NCBI GenBank assembly: GCA_963575745.1
Contig: CAUYUJ010014193.1
Location: 326,857-390,856, forward strand
Length of the DNA stretch: 64,000 nucleotides
Source: Prorocentrum cordatum
Taxonomy: Eukaryota > Sar > Dinophyceae > Prorocentrales > Prorocentraceae
Direction: 5' to 3'
The notes below the pieces were generated by a model, which saw nothing but the letters and a program-made list of their open reading frames with translations, was not told where the DNA came from and searched no databases. The translations under genes and the position numbers were made by a program. Shown one piece after another: positions 20,646 through 33,507 of this stretch; within the stretch, counting starts at the first letter, position 1, and each line of letters opens with the position of its first letter.

Positions 20646-23600
20646 CCCCCCCAAAAAAAAAAAAAAGACGACGACGGTGAAAGCCACCCGGGGCGACCGC
20701 GCCCTAGGGCCCCTGGTCCGGAACGTCTCAGAGACGCCCCCGATAACTCCAGGGGAGGAAAGGGGGAGGGCACTACCACCATCAGCCCCGAGACCCCCCC
20801 CCCCCCCCATATTTCCAAACGAATTTGAACTTGCCCCCCATCGGCCGAGAGAATTACACGAGCCACTGACAGTCACCCCGTTGGGGGATGGGGTGGCGGA
20901 GGAGGACCGACCAGCCGCGCGGGCCCTGCGGCCGTCCTGGCCAAGACCTTCACTGACCCAGTCCTGCCAGGCCTGTCTCGATGCGCCAGCGGCCTGCGCC
21001 CTGGACGCCCGATGCAGCTCGCGAACCTCATCAACCGAATCCCCGGAAACTCGAACAAAAAAACCTATCGGCCAATCCGTCCGCGAGAACCCGCGCGCGC
21101 TGCGCTGAGCTAGCAGCCGCGCGAGCGACCAAAGCAAACTCGCTGCCCCCAGCTGGGCGGGCCGCCTGGTCGGGCCCCAGCTGGGCGGGCAAACTGGCGA
21201 GCGGAGTCCAGCACCCTCGCGGCCCAGACAACGCCAGCCAAGACCGCCTTATAGCCCCTGTGGGCGACGCCGAGGGCATCGCCCAAATCCCCCTCCCGCG
21301 CCGACTGGCGGCGCGACGGGCAGGGGGGGCGGGTTGGGCGGCGGGGAACAAATACCTTCGAGTTCGTCAGAGACGGGTGGAACTGGATACCCAAAGGGAA
21401 ATGCGGCCACAAGCCGATCGTTCTGTCCACGGAGACAGATTGAATACCTTGCGCCAACGAGATGGCAACCAAGAACGATCAAACACCGAAGGCTCGCCAA
21501 CACTGGGAAAGCACACTCGGTCTCGAGTGGCAGCGATCTGGCACAAGCGCCCCCGGGCGAAATCCGCCCCCCGCAGCAAACCCGGGGGGGGGCCCAGTCG
21601 CCCTCTACCGCGACCTCGCAGCCAAGACGGAAAAGAACCCTCCAAGAGCCCCAAAGATCCCGAGGCCTCCTTCCGAGAGACCCTCCGAATGGATCAGATA
21701 GACCGAGACCAGGCAGAAAGCGTCGCAACCAGGGGCGTGCACCATGGTCGCTGTTACTCCCCCTGGAGAAATCATGCGCCCCTCGGCTGCACGCGCTCAG
21801 CCGTTGCGGACATTGACAGCAGCGCCAGAACTGACCCCCCCCCACCTCCCCCCGAAGTGCCAGGGCACCAGCTCGACTTCCATCCGAGCGTTCCTGCAGA
21901 CGAAGAGGCCTGGGCAATAGCATCACCCTCCATCAACCTGCGCCCCTGTCCCAGAAAAAATGGACGACGAGGTTTCCAGAAGAGACCCGAGCGACCCCCA
22001 GTTGTTGTGGTTGGCCGCCACCGCCGAGATTCACTCCGCAAGAACTTCGAAACCGCTAACCTCTGCAGCAGCAGTAGGAAGGAGAGAAGACAAGGGGGCG
22101 CGAGGAGAAGGACGCCCGGGGCATTCCCCAGCCGTTCGGGGGCCAGGGGGGCAGAGAAGGCAGGGAGGCCCGACGCGTTAATCTCTGACTTCCCGGAACA
22201 CTGACGCAGCAACTTCTGGAAACGCGGGAAGCCCGACAGGTGCGACTTTGAGTGGATCGGGGACGGTCTGTCTGCCAAAACATGTAATCTCAAACATCAT
22301 ATGTATGAGAGCCTGGCTGGCTACGATCACATGCTGGACTTGAGTGCCCCCCCCCCCCCCCCCCCTGGCGCCAAAGGGGGGGCTTGAAAGGATAGAGCCG
22401 CGTCGGCATGGGCGCGGGCGTCCTGGGGCGCCTCAGCTGCGGCCGCAGCAGACTCAGGGCCTCCTTCAGCAGCAGCTCCTAACGCCGCGCAGAATATCCT
22501 CGCGCGCGCGCCTCGGTCTCCTTCCTGTCGCCGTACGTGGCCCCGAAGTCTTCCCGATGTCGTCCAGGAGGTCGCAACTGATGAGCTTGCAGAAATCCAC
22601 TTCGCCATCCATGGCGCCAGCGAGTAGAACTGCAGACGTCTCATCGGGCGCGGCCAAACCGACCCCTACCAAACCATGCCCTTTTTTCAAAGAAGGCGGA
22701 AGTGCGCAAACGCAGGGAGCGAATGATATCCTTCCTGAGAGCGTCGCACTCGCAAGACCGGGTCGCGGTCCCAGGGGCATGCGGAGAGACAACTAAATCG
22801 AGACGTTTTGGAAACCACTGCACCAGTCAAGCGCATCGGGGACGAACATGAACGAAAGCACTAGCGCGGGCAGAAGTCGCGACGACGGGCCGGCAGAAAG
22901 AACGACGCAAGATAAGGAGCACGGCCCAAAGACAGTCATCGGGGAACGTCAACGGCGCATGAAATCCACGCGCTGCCTTCGAATGGCGTGACCAACAGTG
23001 GCCGGCCAGAGCGACGCGTCTGCGCTGGCACGGGCGTTTATCATTCAAAATATCATGCCTCGGCCCTGCGCTGCGTAGCGCAACTCATTCTTAATGCGAA
23101 TCAGAGCTCCAAGGTGCGCACGTGATGTCGGTGAACCGAAACGCGCACTGAACCTGGGCGGCTAGGAAAAAAACGCAACCACCCCCAAAACGAACATATA
23201 CCAACGAAGCAGTCACATGCTTTGCGCGCGGTGAAGTACGACCGCCAGGGTTCGAACAGTCTTACAACATACCTGGCAAACATTGAACGATTTCTCAAAA
23301 GTGATCGGACCACTCACGACACCAGAATTACAAATGAATCGTTTCGCTACTTCGGGAATTTGACAAAGGAACACCACGCCTTTTGTATATGGACGAGCAA
23401 GTGAAACGTCGCCCACCCTGACGTACGCATACGCCTGCAGGGATTGCGAATCGAGCCAATGATGGCCCAAAGAGACGGTCCTCCTGTGGAGGGGTTTTGA
23501 CAGCGCGTGCCCGCTACATATCAGTAGCCTCGAAAGTGCACAAACAGACGTATCATCGGATCCACACTTGGCTCTATCACAGAGCGCCCATGCCTGCGTT

Positions 23601-24020
23601 GGCAAGCATGGCTCTGGTGCTGAGCCAGGCGCATGAGTACGCGCGTGCTGCGCGACCAGGCTCACGCGCCCCATGAAAGACTGCGGACGTTTCAAGGCAT
23701 TGGCCACGCATCCCCACAGACGCAACGCAGTACGTTGCACATATTGAGGCAATGAGTTGTAAATACTGGGAACCAATAGTATGCCTGGGTGCAACATGCC
23801 AGCACATGCCGCACAAACCGCACGTGTAACCCCCATCCTTCCATTTCCGCCTGATATCCCGTTCACATATTTTATACATCCTTCATCCTTCCCTCCCCTG
23901 CCGCCCCCGTTCGCCCCCCCCTCCCCACCCTCTCTCAACTTCCCCCTCCTCCGCCCCCCTCCTCCTCGACCCCTGGCCCAGCTCGCCCTCGCGGCGGAGC
24001 GCATTGTGCAGCGCGTCGCC
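20646..24020. other. No gene recognised
   Basis: About 3.4 kb. It holds Pro/Arg-rich open frames without domains and a C run (22348-22367). At 22640-22690 the plus strand reads GAAKPTPTKPCPFF. The phrase recurs as GAAKPTPSKPCP on minus near 26910-26940, so it may be a short conserved coding scrap. Confidence 0.4.
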
Positions 24021-24505
24021 AGGCGAGGGAACTAAGGGAGGGAGGGGGGAGGAAGGGGGGAGGGGGGGGGGAGAGAAGGGGGGGAAGGGAGACAGGGCGA
24101 AAGACGCACACAGGGAGGGGGGCGTGGGAGAGGAGCCAGAGGAGGTAGGAGAGATACGGGGGGAGCGGGGGAGGGAAGGAATGTCGGAGGCAGGGAAGGA
24201 GAGGAAGAAACGAGGGCAAGGGCGATGCGGGCGAAGGGAGCTAATGCGAGGGGGGAGGGATGGGAGGGAAGGGGCACCAGGGAGGGAGGGGGCGAGGAAA
24301 AGCGAGGAAAGCGGGGGGAGGAAAAGAAGGCAAGGAGGAGAGACAGAGACGGTGGGGATGTTGTGAGGACAGCGGAGAAGTGGACAGAATGGAAAGAGGG
24401 AGATGGCGAGAGGCCAAAGTGAAGAGCAAGGGAAGAGTGGCGAGGGGACGGCGAGGGAGGGAGAGACACGAAGGAGTAAGGAAGGAGGAGAGGATGGCGG
24501 CGGAG
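24021..24505. repeat. Polypurine tract, GGGA/GGAA-rich
   Basis: About 485 bp with nearly all purines on plus, irregular rather than a strict microsatellite. It could form triplex or G-quadruplex structures. Confidence 0.85.
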
Positions 24506-24727
24506 TAACGGGGAGAAGATCGGGAAAGACCAGCCGGCCTGGACTCCCGCGGCACCTGCGACAAAACCTTGCCCTCCGCCCCCCAGCGAGGCCCAAACTG
24601 CACTCGCGCGGCTTGCGGGGGCCGCGCGACTGTCTTTTGGGGCTCGCCCGGGGCGGATCCCCGAATGAAAATTTCGAAAGTGTGGACCCGGAGCTCGTCG
24701 CGGTAGGGCATCATTTGGGCGCGCCCC

Positions 24728-24899
24728 AAACCGGAGGCTTCCGTGACGACCCCCCCCGGGACCCCCGCCCGTCTGTCTTGTTTCCCGACTTGCGCCTAAA
24801 CCGGAGGCTTCCGTGACGAGCTCGGGGGGGCCCCGGGCGCAACCTAAACCGGAGGCTTCCGTGGCGAGGGGGCGCCCAAACCGGAGGCTACCGTGACGA
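24728..24899. repeat. Four spaced copies of CCGGAGGCTTCCGTGACG
   Basis: Copies of a 22-bp unit at 24728, 24798, 24846 and 24878, separated by poly-G/C-rich spacers of 10 to 48 bp. The last two copies each have a single change. Confidence 0.85.
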
Positions 24900-24929
24900 C
24901 CCCCCCCCCGGAGGTTTCCTGGTCGGGGG

Positions 24930-26260
24930 CCCTCGGGGGGGCCCTCTCGGGGCACTCCAGGCCTTCCAGTGCAATCTCGGAGGGCCTCAAGAGGGCTCCA
25001 AGAGAGCCTCAGGAGGGCCTCAAAATTTCAAATATATTGACAAACTTTGAAGCTCTCTTGGAACCGTCTTGAGCCCGCTTGAAGCCCTCCGGATCGCACT
25101 GGAAGGCCCTGGAGGGCCCCGGCAATGCTCCAAGAGGGCCCCTAGAGGGCCTCAAGACGGCCCTCAGCGAGCCCCACGAGGGCCCCAAGGGGGCCCAAGA
25201 GAAACCCAAGAGGGCCTCTAGTGCACGACCACTTGCGTATATGAACACTGCTGTCCATGACCACTCTCGTATTCAACTGCTACTGTATATCACCCCTCCC
25301 TCCTGGCTCATCCCTTCACCCTCATCGCTCCCCCTGATGATCAGGGCAAGTCGCCTGGTGATTTTTTGGACGGGCTGGCGGGGATACGCGGAGCGCCAAC
25401 AATTTCTGGAAGCCTGCCTGAGGGCTCAAGGGGGCCCCAAGTGGGCCCCGTGAGGCCCGCAAGAGGACCTCGGGAGAGCCCCGCCTGGACCCCGAGAAAA
25501 TCCAAAGTTAGGACGCGCGCTGCATCCTGATTCAGGAATGTCTCGGGGTCCACTTGATGCCCCGTGGGGGCATTCTCCGGGATTTCCTGAAACCCGCCCG
25601 AAGCCGGAGGGAGCCCGTGTCGCCGAGAACTCGCTAATACGGCTTTAATAAAATCTAGTTACCCCCCAAGAGGGCCCAACTCCAATATTCAAAATGCTTT
25701 TTGGCTCTGGGCCATCTGGGGATCCATCCGGGGTCCTCCTGGAGCCCCCCTGGGGGTCTCCCCAAGGCCCACCCACAGCCCCCTCGAACCCATTGAGGGC
25801 CCCAAAGAACGCCCCAGAGGGCACCCATCAGAAGGGGTCCAAATACATGTATGTTTGGAGGGCCCGCATCAGGATGCATGGTGCAACATGAGTTTGGGCC
25901 GTTGCGTGGGCCACGCCGGTGCCCTCTTGGAGCCGTCTTGGGCCGCGCTGGGGCTGTCCTGAAGCCCCGAGGATGCCCCGAGAGAACCCCGAGAGAGTCC
26001 CAAGGAGGCTCCTGCAAGCGACATTTGCATGCACACTTTTACGTCGTATTGTTTCCGCGTGCTCCCTTGAAGCAAGAGGGTAAGGTTTTCCTCGATGTGG
26101 CATGCATTGCCGTTTGCCCCACGGCGCGGCGTCGTGCTCAACAACAACGTCCCCCGCCATGCCATTGCGGTTGCATGATGCACCGTGCACCTTGACCTGG
26201 GGCCCACTGGGGGTCGGCTTGGAGCCCTCTCGGAGCTCTTTTGGGGGCCTCAGAAGACAT
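24930..26260. repeat. CCAAGAGGGCC-type degenerate repeat region
   Basis: Dense short motifs such as CAAGAGGGCCC spaced by 10-20 bp, interrupted by unique stretches (25220-25390, 25850-26170). The same style of sequence recurs at 30560-31845 and 45530-46570. Minus-strand open frames of the type LGALLGRLG are its translation. Confidence 0.6.
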
Positions 26261-26894
26261 TTTTTTTCGGAGCCTCGTTGCGGCTTCGGGGGGGGGGGGG
26301 GCCTCGCCCAGCTCGCTCGAGGGAAACCGCGAGCTCCGGAGTCCGACCGCCAGCATCAATCGTCTGGCAACCCCCGCATATCCTAACATTCTCGGTAACC
26401 TAGGAAAGCGGGGCCCCGGGCGTCAGCCGAAATCGACGGCGAGTTATTGTCAAATCCCTGCAATTTCCGCGAGGGGCCACTGTCGAGCATTGATTCTGAG
26501 ACAAACACAAAACGCACGCGAGTGCTTGAGATGATCGAGTCAACAGTAGCACCGAAAAGTGTCAGCGGGCAGTCATATGTTTCCTCTAGTTGCGAAGCCG
26601 CTCGCGCCCCAAGATGCAGATGCGATGGTGCCGCAGCTTGAAACATTGTAGACGCACGCGCAAGAATGGCAGCGATGCTCCCATTGCTCCTTCGCCAACT
26701 CCGCCAAACAAGCACGCATTCCGACTCGATCGAGGAAGCTGCGCGGCACACTTGCTGCACTTCATGACTTCTGTTTGCGAATTCCTTTGGGGCGGCGCCG
26801 GTCGTGCCCCGAGAGCGCTTCGCGCGTGGGCAATTCATTTTGCTCGAGTCTGCAGCCGACGCACGCGCGGACCGCATTGACCTCGAAAACGCAA
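26261..26894. other. No gene recognised
   Basis: Includes a G run (26287-26300). No domain seen. Confidence 0.45.
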
Positions 26895-27890
26895 AACTCG
26901 CTACGCAAGGGCATGGTTTGCTAGGGGTCGGTTTGGCCGCCCCTGAGTCTCAGCAGCGGGCGGAGGCGGAATATTGGAAGCCTGGTTGAGCTCCAGCAGC
27001 GCCTCCTTGTACGCCAAATCCGCGGACAAGAGCTTCCCTCGCCTTTGCCACCGTATTGCGATGTGCCTCAATGTCATGCTGCAGCTTGACCGACTGGCCC
27101 AAGTCATGTTCTAGCTTCTTCTCGGCATGCTGAACAGCTCCGTAATATTGATCAACTTTGACCTGTCGCCTCGAGATGTCGCACGAGGTCGGTGTAGCGC
27201 TTCGCCGCCATGGTATCACCCGCTTTCCGCGAGAGTAATGCCAGGGACCCAGCTTCTTCGACCGACAAATTGGGCACTGGGCCAGACGGCAATGGCGGCT
27301 GACACGATCCAGAACCTGCTTCACCAGCGGCGACTCCGCCAGGTAGCATGAACTGGCCTCCGTCATTGCCTCCTCTTCCCTTGCCGTGGCCTGTTTTTTT
27401 GCCGAAGCCTTCTATAGCGAAAAGACTGTGGGACGAAGACTCCTGGAGGCGGCGACTGCCAGTATTCTATACCGGAAACACCACCACTATGAGAGCCGCC
27501 GCCACCACCAACATTAGGAAGAGGGTTTTGGCAATGCTTGAAGTGAGTCCAATGTAGCGAATTTTTCGACAACCGCAACACGAACACTTGACCTTGGAGC
27601 TCCCAGGCGTCTGAGACCGACCGTCATTTCCGCCCTGGTACCGCCATGGCGCATACGCCCAGCCATTGCGGCACATAAATCCTGCAGGGCCTGAAGACCA
27701 AGCAGGGATCGAACGAGAAATGAAAGAGCGCCGCACCGCATGGCGAGGCCACGCCGCTTACCGACCCAAAAATGCAAGTATGTTGATGGGCCAGATGCCT
27801 TGACAAATGGTTCATTTGAGCGAAAAAGGCTTGAGCCAAAATGGTTTGAACGAAAATCCATGCGGACCTCCTCCTCCTCCTCCTCGATCA
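26895..27890 (-). pseudogene. Decayed ORF with Cys-rich and coiled-coil segments
   Basis: Read on minus through several frame changes. A Cys-rich segment with FMCRNGWAYAPW and KCSCCGCRK lies near 27560-27690. A helical, charged segment follows (SLALLSRKAGDTMAAKRYTD near 27170-27260, then QYYGAVQHAEKKLEHDLG and AHRNTVAKAREAL to about 27000). It resembles the nucleic-acid-binding plus coiled-coil layout of retroelement ORF1 proteins, but the family is not identified. The 5' end carries a spliced-leader relic, which points to a retroposed transcript. Confidence 0.4.
27830..27844 (-). other. Dinoflagellate spliced-leader relic
   Basis: On minus the sequence is CCATTTTGGCTCAAG, identical to the last 15 nt of the 22-nt dinoflagellate spliced leader. 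The preceding bases (AAA) do not match. Genomic relics of the leader are known where trans-spliced mRNAs were reverse-transcribed back into the genome. Confidence 0.6.
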
Positions 27891-28050
27891 TTCCTCGGTC
27901 CTGCTCCTCTTCCTGCTGCTCCTCCTGCTCCTTTTCCTCCTCCTCCTCCTCCTCCTCCTCCTCGTCCTCGTCCTCCTCCTCCTCCTCCTCCTCCTCCTCC
28001 TCCTCCTCCTCCTCATCATCATCATCCTCCTCCTCCTCCTCCTCCCCCTC
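27868..28050. repeat. (TCC)n microsatellite with ATC interruption
   Basis: About 180 bp of CTC/TCC, with a short ATC block near 28014-28025. Confidence 0.97.
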
Positions 28051-28289
28051 GATCCTCGATCCTCTTACTCCTAGTCCTCGATCATTGGTCCTCCATGCTC
28101 CTACCCCTCGTTCTCTCCCCCCTTCCGCGAGGCCCAGAAGGGCCCCGCGAGGCTCCAGGAATGGGCATGGGAGCGAGGGAGGTGGCTCGGGCCAGGGGCA
28201 CCCCTGCCGGCAGCAGCCCGAGGGGAGCCGAGGAGGCGAGCGTGCTGGACTCGGGCGCGCCCCAGCGCAGGGGGAGCCACTCCCAAGGC

Positions 28290-28482
28290 CACGCTAACGG
28301 CGATGTTGCTTAACGGTGATGGTGGGAATCAAATTGTAGGAAATCACGATCCACACTTCCCACATTTCCAAGATGCAAATGCGTCGAACGAAAACGACAC
28401 AGCGGATTCTAGGAAAGCACGAGCCACGCGTTCCCACAATACCGAAGCCTACATCGCCGTTGCCTACATCGCCGTTAGCGTG
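28290..28482. mobile_element. MITE-like element with 17-bp perfect inverted repeats
   Basis: CACGCTAACGGCGATGT at 28290-28306 is the exact reverse complement of 28466-28482. The interior is about 160 bp and less GC-rich than the surroundings, with no ORF. The right end has a 15-bp tandem duplication (ACATCGCCGTTGCCT). No convincing target-site duplication was found. Confidence 0.55.
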
Positions 28483-29220
28483 TCTACGGCACTCGGTCTA
28501 ATGGGCACAGGGACATGACAACGAACATACGTTCGCAACCGCCACTGCGAACAGCATAGGGAGCATCCTTCGGAGTAGGTTCGCGAGCGTGTACGTACGC
28601 ACGGACGCGCGAAGCGCGGCTTTCTTCTCGAGCCCCCCGGGGGACCCAAGAAGGCCACACTCCATTGCCTCGCGGAGGATTGGAACAGACCATGCGGCTG
28701 CACAGCCACAGCTCCTCGGAGCTCACAGGTGTGCAAGGGCTCACCCCACAGAGCCCGAGGGCCCGAGGCGGGCGCGAGAGGAGGGCAGGGCAGAGAGCAG
28801 CGTGAGGCTTCGCGAGCCCGCTGTGCGCAGCTGCCTCTCAGGCCGCGCCCAGCGCCGAGCGCCGGAGGCGGCCATGCGTCGAGGAAAAATGAATGGCGGC
28901 CGAGGCGTAACCAGCCACACGAAGCAGACTCCGTCCCCCCTCTCTCCCCTGCCCACCCCTCGTTCGTCGTTGCCCGAGAAGGAGGGGGGGGGGGGGGGGG
29001 CAAGGGCTGGGAAGGCGCGGGAGGGCGAGAAGAGGGGCGGGAGGGGAAGGCGCTGGAAAGGGGGAAAGGGGGGGAAGGGACAGGACAGAACCTGCATCGC
29101 GCACCGCAAGGTGGGGCCAGAAGCGCCCGGCAAAAGCGCGGAACTGTGCGCATCCCAAAGGGGAACTGCCTCCTCAAAACGATGCTTGCCAGCAGCTCTG
29201 CGGAGGAGGATAACTTTGGG
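28483..29220. other. No gene recognised
   Basis: GC-rich with a G run (28986-29000). Overlapping low-complexity open frames on both strands. Confidence 0.45.
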
Positions 29221-29318
29221 GCGGGCCTGTCCCTACAGGCGGATTTTGGGCGACAAATGCAAAATGCTCAAACATAGTCAAAAAATGATTAAGAAAATAG
29301 TCCCTGTACTGTTTTTTT
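29221..29318 (+). repeat. Truncated copy of the 47.8-kb MITE
   Basis: Shares GGCCTGTCCC-TACAGGCGGATT and the following CAAAATGCTCAAA-ATAGTCAAAAA pattern with 47843-47950, but lacks the other terminal repeat. Confidence 0.65.
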
Positions 29319-29324
29319 GACTGT

Positions 29325-30335
<1,011 letters not shown>

Positions 30336-30559
30336 AACCCCCCGGAGGTCTCATCCGCTCCCGAAAACCGTGGAAAAAACGCGTGACAATCGTGTATGGA
30401 CGCGTCTGGTGGCATCGAAATGGGTTTGGGACGCCCCACGAGCGCTCCAAGACGTCCAAGTTGGCCCGAAGACGGGCCACGAGGCGTCCTCGACGGCAGA
30501 AGAGGTCCCCACGAGCCCCCCCGAGGGCCTCCGAGATGCGTTCCACAAGGGTCCCTAGA

Positions 30560-31845
30560 TGCAAAAATTGAGCCATTCCCTTTGTGAAATGTACATTTTT
30601 AAAAAATTCAGCTTTGGATCTTTCCGATGCTCCCCGACGGCCCAAGAGGCTCCCAAACCGGGCCAACAGGCGTCCAAGACGGCCCAAGAGGGCTCCGAAA
30701 ACGGCCCCAAGAGCGTTCCAGGAGCGCTCCGAATTGCCTCCACGAAGCTCCACATGGTCCCAAACGGTCCAAGAGCGATCATAAACATCGACGACGACCT
30801 CCCGACGGCTCACGAGGCCTCCCCAGACGCCCCCACAGGCATCCAAGATTCCCCCCAAGAGGCCCTCTAGACGCAACAAATCCCTCGCTTCCTTCGTAAA
30901 ACGTATACTTTTTCACACGTGCGCCTTTTGGGGTGCCCCCCGCTCCTGCACGGCCCCAGAGCCCCCCAAACCCGCTCCCAGACGGTCCAAGACGCCTCCA
31001 AGAGGGTCCGTACATAGCCCTCGAGGGCCCCAAGACGGGCCAACTGACGTCCAAGACGGCCCAGAAGGGCTCCGAAAACGGCCCCGAGAGCGCTCCAGGA
31101 GCGGTCCGAGTGGCCTCGAAGAGAGCTCCCCATGGTCCTCGACGGTCCAAGGGCGATCAAAAACGCTGACGACGGCCTCCAAACGGCTGAAGAGGCCCCC
31201 AAGACGCCCCAAGAGGCATCCACGATGTGCCCCAAGAGGGCCTCTAGACGCAAAAAAACCTTCGTTTCCTTCGTCAAACGTATATTGTTTCAAACGTGCG
31301 CCTTTTGGGATGCCCCCCGCTCCTGGACGGCCCCAGAGCCACCCAAACCCGCTCCCAGACGGCCCAAGACGCCTCCAAGAGGGTCCCCACAGAGCCCTCG
31401 AAGGCCCCAAGACGGGCCAACACACATCCAAGACGGCCCAAAAGGGCTCCGAAAACGGCTCCGAGAGCGCTCCAGGAGCGGTCCGAGCGGCCTCGACGAG
31501 AGCTCCACATGGTCCTCGACGGTCTAAGAGCGATCCAAAACGCTGACGACGGCCTCCAGACGGCTGAAGAGGCCCCCAAGACGCCCCAAGAGGCTTTTAC
31601 GATGCGCCCCTGGAGGGCCTCTAGCTGTATAAAATCGCCCGTTCTCATAGTAAAACGTATATTTGTTCGCACGCGCGCCTTTTGGGGTGCCCCCCTGCTC
31701 CGGGGCGGCCCGAGAGCCACCCAAGACCGCGCCAAGACGGTCCAAGAAGCCTCCACGAGGGCCCCGCGACAGGCCAAGAGGGCGCCAAGACGGGCCCAGA
31801 GAGGCCGAGGACGGCCCAAGAGAGCCCCGAAGACGACGCGCGCGC
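30560..31845. repeat. 377-bp tandem repeat, three to four copies
   Basis: The landmark CCTTTTGGGRTGCCCCCC occurs at about 30926, 31302 and 31679, giving a period of 376-377 bp. A more diverged first copy starts near 30560. Each unit combines an AT-richer segment (AAACGTATA) with many CCCAAGACGG-type short motifs. It ends next to the Helitron 3' end. Confidence 0.85.
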
Positions 31846-31854
31846 GACTCGCGG

Positions 31855-33507
31855 TTAGATTCCTCGCAACTTGCGTTGCTTCCCGCCGTGCTCGTCACTT
31901 GCCTCCGCAGGGCGTTTCGGCGGGTCTCTCCGCGGCGCCCGTCCCGCCTTATAGCACTTGGCGCAAACCACCAGAGCGCCTCGGTGGAAATAATTCTTCT
32001 TCTGGGCTATCGACAGATGGCCGCCGTCAGTGAACGTAGGCTTTGATCCGTCCTTCTTCAGGGGACATGCGGAACATTCCAACTTCTTCGCCACCTGCCT
32101 TTGCTCGTGGCACGCTCGGCACACCGCCGAGCGATGCTCCGAGCCCATCGCGAAGCAGTGCTCCACCTGCTGATATGTCAGATGCGTCCTGTCCGTGAAC
32201 CCTCGCTCTTTCCCATCTGCTTCTTTCGGGCACGCGGAGCACGCGAGCGCTCGCGGCCGATTGCGTTCTTCCTGACACGCGCGGCACATGACTGGGCGAT
32301 GGTTCGAACCCGTCGCGACGGAGTGCTTCACTTTGTATCAGTCAGATGCGTCCTGTCCGCGACTTCTCGCTCTTTTCCATCTGCTTCTTTCGGGCGCGCG
32401 GAGCACGTCAGCACTCGCGGCTGATTGCGTCATTCCTGGCACGCGCGGCACATGACTGGGCGATGGTCCGAACCCTTCGCGAAGAAATGCTTCACTTGCT
32501 TATATGTTAGGTGCGTCCTGTCCGCGAATTCTCGCTCTTTTCCATCTGCTTCTGTCGGGCGCGCGGGGCGCGTCAAAACTCGCGGCTGATTGCGTTCTTC
32601 CTGGCACGCGCGGCACATGACTGGGCGATGGTCCGAACCCTTCGCGAAGAAATGCTTCACTTGCTTATCTGTTTGGCGCGTCCTGTCCGTGAATTCTCGC
32701 TCTTTCCCATGTGTTTCTATCGGGCGCGCGGAGCACCTGAACGCCCGCGATCGCTTGTGATGCGCGTCGCAGTCGCGGCATTTCACTGGCCTATGGGCTG
32801 CGCCTGTTTTATAATAGTGGTTGATTTGTTCTGTTGTCAGATGCGCCGCGTCCGTGAATTCCCGCCCTCCTCCGTCTGTGTCTTCTGGGCACTCCGAACA
32901 CCTCAGCGGCTGTCCCCGGCGCGCGCTTTGTCGAGCAGTGCTCGTTGCATTCATCCACTCCGTGTTCTTCTGCGATTGGCTCCACTTGTTCCATCCGCCC
33001 CTCCTCTTCCCTGCGCACTTCTTGCAGAGCTTCTCCCCTGCGCCCTTCTTAGCGCACTGGTTCGCCGTAACTTCTGCCTCCGTCTTCACGAATTCACAGC
33101 ATTCAGCGCAACGGATCTTGAATTTGTCTCGTACAGTCTGCTGCCGCCCCTGAGACTCTTTCCGCGACTTCCTCCGGGCTGGTGGCCCTGCGCACCTGTC
33201 GCATTTGCTTGTCCGCACGAACACTCTGATCCTTTCGGACTCGGCCCCCGCCACTCTGGAGACCATCTCGGCCCATTGGTCACAAGTCGTGCACCACTTT
33301 CCCCCTGCTCCCTTCAACATCCCCGTGCGCTCGCAGCAGAAGCTCGGGCCCGACTTCGCGCCGAACTCATTCGTGCTGAATTCAGCCTTTTTCCTTCACC
33401 TTCCGACATTTCCCGCATGTTTTCCGCGGCATCAGCCTCTCCTGGATGTCGGGCCACGGCAACGCTTCCCCCCGCAACCTCTGTAACAGCAACCTCGTGC
33501 CTTCCAA
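31855..33507 (-). pseudogene. Cys-rich zinc-ribbon-like repeat tail of the Helitron helicase
   Basis: Continues the PIF1 frame after a TAA at 33508-33510 (LLLQRLRGEALPW, then CGKCRKVKEKG) and ends at TAA 31855-31857. Repeated modules of about 55-60 residues have the pattern C-x2-C, FTD/FADRTHLT, KQVKHFFAKGSDHRPVMC and CRACQEERN; at least six are visible. Each holds two CxxC-like pairs, so zinc binding is likely. DNA identity between neighbouring modules is high (for example 32450-32535 and 32625-32710), a sign of recent tandem duplication. A TGA near 32430 and a deletion near 32335 break it. Possible role: recognition of element ends or RNA/DNA binding (inference). Confidence 0.7.

Noticed and set aside
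20981-22204. 407-codon plus frame
   Set aside because: Pro/Arg-rich low complexity in GC-rich DNA with overlapping frames on the other strand. No domain or repeat conservation.
32290-32330. TGGTTCGAACCC resembling a tRNA T-arm
   Set aside because: No acceptor stem, D-arm or anticodon arm around it. It is part of the Helitron Cys-rich repeat coding sequence.
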